Below are positions 1-5,575 of a stretch of 13,796 bases of DNA, one piece after another (position 1 is the stretch's first letter; each line of letters starts with the position of its first letter). The position numbers were made by a program, and so were the translations under genes. A model generated the notes under the pieces. That model did not search any database. It was not told the DNA's origin and saw nothing but the letters and a program-made list of their open reading frames with translations. This DNA is from Cyclobacteriaceae bacterium (lineage in GTDB: Bacteria; Bacteroidota; Bacteroidia; Cytophagales; Cyclobacteriaceae). The stretch is from contig JANQPK010000087.1 of the NCBI GenBank assembly GCA_028289505.1, forward strand, positions 1-13,796. Reading direction: 5' to 3'.

Positions 1-1
1 T

Positions 2-232
2 ACAAACAGTATTCCAATTGATCAAACTCACGGCACTGCGATAGACGCCAGCACCATTATTACTGGTAACTTCTCGGAGCTAGTGATTGGAGTACGTCAA
101 TCTATGAGAATAGAGTTATTACGAGAGACTTACGCAGCCAATTATCAATTCGGGTTTCTGGCTCATCTTCGTGCAGATGTTCAACCAATGCATGAGGAGT
201 CCTTTGTCAAGATTAGCGGTATTATACCTTAA
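2..232 (+). CDS. Phage major capsid protein, HK97 family (C-terminal 76 residues only)
   Basis: The frame is open from the first bases of the window and stops with TAA at 230-232, so only the C-terminus is visible. It matches the end of HK97-fold major capsid proteins: a G-N-F-S-E-L-V-I-G-V-R segment, then R-I-E-L-L-R-E with Y-A-A-N-Y and G-F-L-A-H-L-R-A-D-V, ending S-F-V-K-I-S-G-I-I-P. These correspond to the final strands of the A domain and P domain and the usual short hydrophobic tail. The protein would form the icosahedral shell around packaged DNA. A strong terminator follows directly, so this is probably the last gene of a capsid operon. The family call rests on the pattern of these last residues; the N-terminal part, including any delta domain or fused protease, is not visible. 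Confidence 0.8.
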   Translation, partial: TNSIPIDQTHGTAIDASTIITGNFSELVIGVRQSMRIELLRETYAANYQFGFLAHLRADVQPMHEESFVKISGIIP

Positions 233-246
233 CTGAATTCTAGTTT

Positions 247-287
247 AGCTGTCCGGGGTTACTGTCCATACCCTGGGCAGCTTTTTT
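247..287 (+). terminator. Rho-independent terminator after the capsid gene
   Basis: A 12-bp stem (247-258 with 271-282, including two G-T pairs) encloses a 12-base loop and runs straight into six T residues at 282-287. It begins 15 bases after the capsid stop codon. The next gene starts only 27 bases after the T run, which leaves little room for a promoter between them. Confidence 0.8.
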
Positions 288-314
288 CAATATTTCAAAA
301 GAAAGAGCGAGGCG

Positions 315-527
315 ATGGGACATACAATTAACATTCAGAAGATACCTCTTAAAACGGTGATGGAGGTATATGACATTTCAAAAACTACCATCTATAAACT
401 GGTAGATGAAAAAACACTTACACCACACTATTTCCGCGGCAGTTCAACAAAGCCATACTTCGCAATCCAAGAGATTGAGAATGCCCTAAGACCGGAGATA
501 GGAGGAGGAACGAAGAGGAGGAAATAA
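315..527 (+). CDS. Small helix-turn-helix DNA-binding protein (excisionase/MerR-like)
   Basis: This 70-residue protein has one recognisable part, a helix-turn-helix around residues 11-35 (K-T-V-M-E-V-Y-D-I-S-K-T-T-I-Y-K-L). It is followed by a short wing-like stretch (T-P-H-Y-F-R-G, K-P-Y-F) and a second helix. This is the general plan of the HTH proteins called excisionase-like or MerR-like, which act as recombination directionality factors or regulators in integrative elements. The tail is basic (G-G-G-T-K-R-R-K). It heads the tape-measure/replication operon, and its TAA shares one base with the next ATG, so the two are probably translationally coupled. A regulator or excisionase role is inferred from fold and context; no operator is identified. 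Confidence 0.7.
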   Translation: MGHTINIQKIPLKTVMEVYDISKTTIYKLVDEKTLTPHYFRGSSTKPYFAIQEIENALRPEIGGGTKRRK

Positions 528-2026
528 TGGCGCAGGACATATTAAGTAGATTAAAAGTAGTTATTGGGGCTGATCCCAAGCAGTTTGTTTCAGGTATACA
601 GCGGGCGCAAGCTGCTAATCTTAAATTTCAAAAGAATATTCAGGGACTTGCAAAAGCGGCTACTGCTGCATTTGCAGGAATTCAGGTTGGCAGATTTGCC
701 GGCGATCTGATTGATTTAAACGCAAGGGTTAAAGGGGTTGAAAATGCATTCAATGCCTTAGATAGACCCGGATTACTTGCAAAGCTCCGAGCGGCCACCA
801 AAGGCACTGTTTCTGACCTGCAGTTGATGAGCCAGACAGTAAAGGCTGACAACTTTCAAATACCTGTAGAAAAGATGGGTGTTGCCTTTGAGTTTGTAAG
901 AAGGAGAGCAGCAGCTACCGGCGAAGAAGTAAATGATTTGCTTGTGAGCTTGGTTGAGGGGATTGGTAAGAAATCAACTGCTCGACTAGATAACCTAGGG
1001 TTTTCTCTGGAGCGCATCAGAGAAGCTGTAAAAGAAACTGGAAGCTTCGCGGACGGCACATTTAAACTGATTAGCGAGGAGCTTGCTAAAATGCCTGAAG
1101 ACGCAGATGAGGCCGCAAGCAAGATTGAGACCCTTAAAACAGTTTGGGAGAACTTCAAGGGCTCGCTGTCACAAAGTAAAGCAGTGGATTCGGGAGCCGG
1201 GATATTAGGCAACTTTATTACCAACACTGAAAATGCCCTTATAGCCCTAGATAATCTGGATAAAGCGAAAATAACAACCTTAGAGAAACTTGGACCGGGC
1301 TTCTTTGCCGCTTTGGCCAGGGAAGGTGGTCGAATAAGAGCCAGCGAACAGGCGCAAGACGCACTCCGTAGTAGGTTTGGAGGTTTTAAGAAATCAGATG
1401 AAAACGGGACCATTCTTGGTGGCGTAACCGTAGAAGCGTCCAGGCTATTTGACACCATCAACTCAATCCAAGCTAGGCTCAAAGAAATCAACCTTGAAAA
1501 GGGTGACGCTACGGGTAGCGTTTTAGCATCATTAAATAGGGAGGCTGTAACCTTAGAAAACAGGCTTGAAAAACTTAAAAACCTGGGCATTGGTGCGGGT
1601 CAGGGGGGTGCAATACTTTCGAAATTAAAAGGCCGCGGATTTGATATACGGAATTCATCAAGCACAGGGAGTATTGGTTTTCTAAATGGAGAATTGCCCG
1701 ATAAAATTGAAAAAATAGCCCTCAAGCCATTACCAGAGCTCAATAAGCAAATTACAGAAACGATCGACTTGACAGCATTAGCTGCTAACGGTTTCACAGG
1801 CATGTTCCATGCTATCATCAATCACGGGAATGACGCTCGAAATGTTCTAGGTTCATTTATTGGTATACTTGGAGGTGTGGCTGGTGCACTAATACCAGGC
1901 GCAGGGCCATTAGGTTTCGCTATAGGTTCCCAAATTGGCGGCAGCATAGGTAGTGCAGTTACTAGAGGCGGTGACATACGTCATTCAGGAGCGATCACAT
2001 CAAGGAATAGGAGGTTTAGCGGATGA
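527..2026 (+). CDS. Phage tail tape-measure-like protein, short
   Basis: This 499-residue protein has the look of tail tape-measure proteins. The helical N-terminal region starts with a V-V-I-G-A-D-P-K-Q-F-type segment, followed by A/G-rich helices. The central region (about 100-215) carries the common A-A-A-T-G-E-E-V-N-D-L-L, V-E-G-I-G-K-K-S and L-D-N-L-G motifs. A hydrophobic Gly/Ala-rich stretch with GxxxG-like spacing occupies about 440-480. In tailed phages this protein sets tail-tube length and is ejected with the genome. The protein is short for the family; if fully helical it would span roughly 75 nm. A strong GGAGG-type ribosome binding site precedes the ATG, and the start overlaps the HTH stop. 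No tail-tube, chaperone, tip or fibre genes lie beside it, which is odd for a siphovirus tail module, so a different virion-associated role is possible. Confidence 0.75.
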   Translation: MAQDILSRLKVVIGADPKQFVSGIQRAQAANLKFQKNIQGLAKAATAAFAGIQVGRFAGDLIDLNARVKGVENAFNALDRPGLLAKLRAATKGTVSDLQLMSQTVKADNFQIPVEKMGVAFEFVRRRAAATGEEVNDLLVSLVEGIGKKSTARLDNLGFSLERIREAVKETGSFADGTFKLISEELAKMPEDADEAASKIETLKTVWENFKGSLSQSKAVDSGAGILGNFITNTENALIALDNLDKAKITTLEKLGPGFFAALAREGGRIRASEQAQDALRSRFGGFKKSDENGTILGGVTVEASRLFDTINSIQARLKEINLEKGDATGSVLASLNREAVTLENRLEKLKNLGIGAGQGGAILSKLKGRGFDIRNSSSTGSIGFLNGELPDKIEKIALKPLPELNKQITETIDLTALAANGFTGMFHAIINHGNDARNVLGSFIGILGGVAGALIPGAGPLGFAIGSQIGGSIGSAVTRGGDIRHSGAITSRNRRFSG

Positions 2027-2205
2027 ATAAGGATAATATTTGGCCAGCAATTATGGCCTCCCATTTCATGATGGGTGTAGGTATATGGATAGGGATTGCA
2101 ATAGCACCGTTATCAGGAACATTCACATTGCTCTTTTGGGCAATCTGGTTGTTCGGATTAGGATTTTTATTAACGAAACTTAAACGAGGTGGAGGCGATA
2201 GATAA
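2023..2205 (+). CDS. Small two-helix membrane protein (holin-like size, function unknown)
   Basis: This 60-residue protein has two hydrophobic segments, about residues 8-28 (Met/Ile/Gly-rich) and 33-52 (Phe/Trp/Leu-rich), and a basic tail (K-L-K-R-G-G-G-D-R). The start is an ATGA overlap with the stop of the tape-measure-like gene, so the two are very likely co-translated. Size, two helices and charged C-terminus fit a small holin, but no endolysin gene is visible beside it and many phage membrane peptides look like this. I do not recognise a family. Confidence 0.6.
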   Translation: MNKDNIWPAIMASHFMMGVGIWIGIAIAPLSGTFTLLFWAIWLFGLGFLLTKLKRGGGDR

Positions 2206-2392
2206 CAAGCCAGCATTCGGGCTATGGGATGCGTATGAACTTTATCAAATGCGTGAGAAGGTAATCGAACGCGAACTCCAGAAAGACACCATATCACCCA
2301 AAAAGAGGCAGGAGCTACGGGGTAAGCTGGGCTTCATCCGGGGTGAACTGGTATACATCAAGGGTATCCTGAAGAAGGGTGGTGTGAAATGA
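2189..2392 (+). CDS. Small charged helical protein, unknown function
   Basis: Read from the GTG at 2189, this gives 67 residues, mostly charged and predicted helical (repeated E-R-E-L-Q-K and K-K-R-Q-E-L-R-G-K segments), with no membrane segment, cysteines or known motif. The reading frame overlaps the end of the membrane-protein gene by 17 bases, and its TGA overlaps the ATPase ATG (ATGA at 2389-2392). The tight overlaps on both sides argue that it is translated. No ATG offers a better start; the GTG start is chosen because it keeps the whole charged helical region. The gene could encode an accessory factor for the ATPase, but only position suggests this. Confidence 0.55.
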   Translation: MEAIDNKPAFGLWDAYELYQMREKVIERELQKDTISPKKRQELRGKLGFIRGELVYIKGILKKGGVK

Positions 2393-3417
2393 GTGATTTT
2401 AAGATAGATGCACTAATCGAAGAAGCTGAAAAGCAACTAAACGGTGCCGCTACCTCCAACAGTATTTTCAAAGTACGAACCGCAACCCAGTGCATGGATG
2501 ACGCCAGCCAACTGCCAGTACCACAGCTGTTGTTTGATGAGTTTTGGGTTGAGGGAGAGGTTGCAATACTGTTTGCCGATACTGGGGTAGGGAAATCCCT
2601 GTTAGGCGTTCAGGTTGCCAACTCAATTACTAGGGGCAACTCAATACCAGGATTTCAAATGACGGTAACCAGCAAGCCAAAACTAGGATTGTTTGACTTT
2701 GAATTAAGCGATAAGCAATTTGAAAAACGGTATTCCGAGGACTACACGAATCATTACATATTCGACCGCAATTTCCTGCGAATATCAATAGACCTGGATA
2801 AGGATTTTCCCGATGGGAACTACGAGGAAATTATCAGCTACAATATAGAACAAACCATTATTGAGCATCAGCTCCAGGTGGTGATAGTAGATAACCTTAC
2901 TTACATGAAGGGTGATACCGAGCGGGCAAAGGATGCTGGGCCGCTAATGAAGCGACTTAAAACCCTAGCAGGGAAATACCAGCTATCCTTATTGGTATTG
3001 GCCCACACACCTAAAAGGGATGCCCGTAGACCATTTACCGTTAACGACCTGGCCGGGAGCAAGCAGCTAATCAATTTTTGTGATAGTGCATTCTGCATTG
3101 GCGAGAGTTTCCAGGATAAGAATTTGCGATATCTGAAGCAGGTCAAAGTCCGAAATGCCGAGCACAGATATAGTACCTGGAATGTGGCACTTTGTGAACT
3201 TGTGAAGGAGGAGAATTTTACCAAGTTTCGATTCCTTGAAACTGCTAATGAAGAGGTCCATCTCAAGCCCAAGAAAAAAGCTAATAAAGACGAGACCCTT
3301 GAGGACGTAGTTCGAATGAAAAAGCTTGGAATGTCAAACCGGGCTATTGCCAAAAAGCACAGTATCGATGAGAAGACGGTCAGAAACTGGACCTCGGACG
3401 ATGATTTTCCATTCTGA
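2389..3417 (+). CDS. RecA/RepA-like AAA ATPase with C-terminal HTH (replicative helicase or initiator candidate)
   Basis: The 342-residue protein contains a RecA-type ATPase core of the AAA_25/RepA family. It shows a Walker A motif A-D-T-G-V-G-K-S at 63-70, a Walker B strand V-V-I-V-D-N ending at D168-N169, and L-V-L-A-H-T-P-K at 202-209 followed by A-G-S-K at 222-225, as in hexameric RepA helicases. After a lysine-rich linker (293-302), residues about 307-334 form a helix-turn-helix of the resolvase/transposase type (G-M-S-N-R-A-I-A-K-K-H...T-V-R-N-W). In plasmids and phages such ATPases unwind DNA at the origin. The primase-like gene lies 91 bases downstream, and that gap is filled by 9-bp repeats. 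The C-terminal HTH could therefore bring the ATPase to the repeats; that link is inference. Confidence 0.8.
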   Translation: MSDFKIDALIEEAEKQLNGAATSNSIFKVRTATQCMDDASQLPVPQLLFDEFWVEGEVAILFADTGVGKSLLGVQVANSITRGNSIPGFQMTVTSKPKLGLFDFELSDKQFEKRYSEDYTNHYIFDRNFLRISIDLDKDFPDGNYEEIISYNIEQTIIEHQLQVVIVDNLTYMKGDTERAKDAGPLMKRLKTLAGKYQLSLLVLAHTPKRDARRPFTVNDLAGSKQLINFCDSAFCIGESFQDKNLRYLKQVKVRNAEHRYSTWNVALCELVKEENFTKFRFLETANEEVHLKPKKKANKDETLEDVVRMKKLGMSNRAIAKKHSIDEKTVRNWTSDDDFPF

Positions 3418-3494
3418 GTGCGGACAAAGTGCGGAGGGTGCGGAATCTGCGGAATTCACGGAAAGTGAGGGATTCAGGAAGTCCGCACTCCGCA
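3416..3494 (+). repeat. Degenerate 9-bp tandem repeat array with flanking inverted repeat (candidate iterons/origin, array A)
   Basis: From 3429, 9-bp units follow one another: gtgcggagg, gtgcggaat, ctgcggaat, tcacggaaa, gtgagggat, tcaggaagt, decaying towards the right. A further unit starts at 3418. The core TGCGGA is exact at 3419, 3430, 3439 and 3448, and its reverse complement is exact at 3482 and 3489. A perfect 10-bp inverted repeat, GAGTGCGGAC (3416-3425) and GTCCGCACTC (3481-3490), brackets the array. It fills the gap between the ATPase and primase-like genes, the usual place for an iteron origin. Confidence 0.7.
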
Positions 3495-3508
3495 AAAAAG
3501 GGGCTTAA

Positions 3509-4471
3509 ATGATGGTTTCAATGGGTTATAAATATGAGCTAGATAAGAGTAGTAAGAAGTTTCACTGTCCACAGTGTGGTAAGAAGAGGTATGTAAGATA
3601 TATAGATAGTGAAGGTCAATACCTTGATTATCAATATGGCAGGTGTGATAGAGAGGTTAATTGTGGTTACTTCCTGAAGCCTGAAGTGCGGAATCCGGGA
3701 GTCCCGCAATATCCTCGGAATCCTTATAATCCGCAAAGTCCGCACTTTCCGCAAAGTCCGCAGGTTACGCACATACCCACTAAGTATCTAAAGGAATCAC
3801 TCACAGCATACCCCCACAATAACTTCGTGAAATATCTTGTTACCCTGTTCGGTGAAGAAATTACAGCATCCCTGATTAGGCGGTTCTTTATTGGTACGTC
3901 TAAGAGATGGCCCGGATCTACATGTTTCTGGCAGGTTGATGACAAGGGCAAAGTCCGCCAATGCAAAGTGGTGCTTTATAATCCTGAAACCGGTAGGCGA
4001 AACAAGGATAAAGGAGCTTGGTTTGCTGGCAAGACCCTTGTATCAAATGATAACAGGGTTAACCTTCAGCAGTGTTTATATGGCATGCACCAGCTTCGGA
4101 GCTATGACGGTAAACCCATTGCGATTGTTGAAAGTGAAAAGACAGCAATACTGGCAACCGTATTTCTACCGCAATACGTATGGCTTGCTACAGGTGGTAA
4201 GAATGGTGCCAAGATCCAACACCAATTAGGGTTGAAAGGTAAGAAGGTTATACTATTCCCGGATCTGGGCTGCTATGATGATTGGTTAAAGAAGGCTGAA
4301 GATGTGAGATGCCTGGGAACGGCAGTGACTGTAAGCAAATACCTTGAAGGTGTAGCCAATGAGCAGGAGAAATCCAAGGGTTATGATATTGCTGATTACC
4401 TGGTAAAACAAGATGAGAGGTTTGGCAGGGCTTTAACAGAAGATGAATATCCAATAATGTGGGACAGATGA
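3509..4471 (+). CDS. Zinc-finger and TOPRIM primase-like protein (DUF6371-like)
   Basis: The 320-residue protein starts with a four-cysteine zinc-binding module (C20-x2-C23, then C46 and C52). A proline-rich linker of X-P-X tripeptides follows at about 62-91. A TOPRIM-like half covers about 200-300, with I-A-I-V-E-S-E-K-T-A at 204-213 (glutamate at 208) and V-I-L-F-P-D-L-G at 247-254 (aspartate at 252). This layout fits the Bacteroidota DUF6371-type proteins and the primases of phages and satellites. It would make primers at the origin with the ATPase upstream. The usual second TOPRIM aspartate is not cleanly placed (D-L-G-C-Y-D-D), so activity is not assured. Three in-frame ATGs (3509, 3512, 3521) make the exact start uncertain. 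The DUF assignment is from memory of the pattern. Confidence 0.7.
   Translation: MMVSMGYKYELDKSSKKFHCPQCGKKRYVRYIDSEGQYLDYQYGRCDREVNCGYFLKPEVRNPGVPQYPRNPYNPQSPHFPQSPQVTHIPTKYLKESLTAYPHNNFVKYLVTLFGEEITASLIRRFFIGTSKRWPGSTCFWQVDDKGKVRQCKVVLYNPETGRRNKDKGAWFAGKTLVSNDNRVNLQQCLYGMHQLRSYDGKPIAIVESEKTAILATVFLPQYVWLATGGKNGAKIQHQLGLKGKKVILFPDLGCYDDWLKKAEDVRCLGTAVTVSKYLEGVANEQEKSKGYDIADYLVKQDERFGRALTEDEYPIMWDR
3694..3774 (+). repeat. 9-bp tandem repeat array inside the primase-like gene (array B, inverted relative to array A)
   Basis: Nine consecutive 9-bp units run at 3694, 3703, 3712, 3721, 3730, 3739, 3748, 3757 and 3766, with consensus tccgcaaag. TCCGCA is exact at 3730, 3739, 3748 and 3757. This is the reverse complement of the array A core. 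One more unit in array A orientation (agtgcgga) sits at 3685-3692. Because the period is three codons, the array encodes an X-P-X tripeptide repeat in the linker of the primase-like protein. Confidence 0.75.
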
Positions 4472-4634
4472 ACCAAATAAAACTAACACCAATTTTTAAG
4501 TATTTAATTTACAATAGGTTACCAGGGGTGGGTAGAATCCCTACCACTTCGACTCTTGGAGAGCGCGCCCTTACAAAATATACGCTCGGAAGATTTGTAG
4601 CAAAAATATAAATTGCATTAAAACAAGATGGATA
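4472..4634. other. Convergent intergenic region with one imperfect hairpin
   Basis: This lies between the stop codons of the primase-like gene and the SIR2 gene. It holds an imperfect hairpin at 4528-4547 (arms GTG-G-GTAG and CTACCAC, one bulged G, loop AATCC). There is no T run after it, so it is not a classic terminator. No ORF, tRNA or clear promoter is seen. Confidence 0.4.
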
Positions 4635-5551
4635 CTACGAGAGCGGTACTCTTCTTAAAAATTCTCGACTGATGTGAGTTGTATCATCTAGTACTTTGGC
4701 AACCGTTGCACTCCTTATAAACTGTTTAATTTCATGACTTGTCATTCCAACGGCGGTGGCATAAACATAATTATAGTTTTGGTTGTTCAAGTCAAGTAAT
4801 TGACAATTTATTGGATCAAATCCAAAGCCAAGAATGTAAATCCTTCTAGCTCCTAACAGCAAGTTTTTAGCCCGTACTAATTCCGGTCGCTGGACCTCAT
4901 CATGGACAATTTTTAGTTGATCTATAAGTTTTGGCCTGGTTCTATCATCAAATATTCGGTCACTATCTCCGTAAGGGATATTTAGACCGTCATCATCTTG
5001 CCAGGGTAAATTTGAGATTTTCCCGTGAACATGGATTATCTCTATATTGCTCATATAAACTGCGGCTGCTTTTGAATCAATTCCGTATGTGGACATTAAG
5101 GACAGGTGTAGATAATGCTCTACAGATCTATCATAGTTGAACGTTATGAATGAGATCTGATGTCTTTAAAATTTTCCAGTTTGCCATGAATGTGGTTCCA
5201 TATAAGCTTTAACCAATGATTTGCTTTATAATCAAAGTACGGCTTATCTTGGACTATTGACATGTTTTCATACCTCAAGATAGATTGGGCAATGCAAAAC
5301 TTTCCTATTTTGAGCAGGTTCTCATCGGCGTATTGTAAAAATGAGTCTATCGAATACAACTGAGATCCTTTTAACCTGTCACGGAATTTTTTGACAAACC
5401 AATCACGGTAACCTGATCGTATAACCCGATCGTATAATCCAGCACCATTAAGATGCTGGACCATATATTCAACTAATTGGTAGCCCAATGGAAAACCTAG
5501 AGGTATTCCAGAGCCTGCACCAAGAATAAAAACAGTTGGATGTGTAATCAT
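4635..5551 (-). pseudogene. SIR2-family (SIR2_2-like) NAD+-binding protein, split by a one-base frameshift
   Basis: Two minus-strand frames make one SIR2 protein of about 305 residues. The first (5551 to 5144) starts M-I-T-H-P and carries the NAD-binding G-A-G-S at residues 11-14. It stops at TAA 5144-5146. The second continues one base back: just after the break it reads I-T-F-N-Y-D-R-S-V-E-H-Y-L (FNYD encoded at 5130-5141). It then has I-H-V-H-G-K-I with the expected catalytic histidine, an I-L-G-F-G-F-D-P-I-N segment, and a stop at 4635. Asparagine and histidine are both in place, so the gene was intact until recently or the break is a sequencing error. The shift must lie between about 5144 and 5165, because the second frame has a stop at 5166-5168. 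Related SIR2 proteins are NAD+-depleting anti-phage effectors. It follows the integrase stop by 24 bases, as cargo genes often do. Confidence 0.75.
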
Positions 5552-5575
5552 ATAGACACTATAGTTTCAAATTGC

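Noticed and set aside
856..1590. A 244-codon open frame on the minus strand inside the tape-measure-like gene
   Set aside because: Serine/leucine-rich shadow of the real gene with no recognisable motif or domain; the plus-strand frame has clear family features.
3427..3435. AAGTGCGGA resembles the Haemophilus DNA uptake signal (AAGTGCGGT)
   Set aside because: One base differs, the organism is not Pasteurellaceae, and copies are confined to a periodic array in a mobile element. The presence of comEC nearby is no evidence for a link.
3326..3508. A 60-codon plus-strand frame spanning the ATPase end and array A
   Set aside because: Its S-A-E repeats are only the translation of the 9-bp repeat; it lies mostly out of frame within the ATPase gene and has no family features.
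4500..4600. A tRNA gene on either strand in the convergent intergenic region
   Set aside because: The GGTAG/CTACC hairpin has a wrong loop for a T or anticodon arm, and no D arm or acceptor stem can be built around it.
5166..5176. Programmed -1 frameshift at A-AAT-TTT in the SIR2 gene
   Set aside because: Slipping there would meet an in-frame TAA (5166-5168) at once, so the frames must be joined downstream of it, where no slippery sequence is seen. A one-base loss is more likely.
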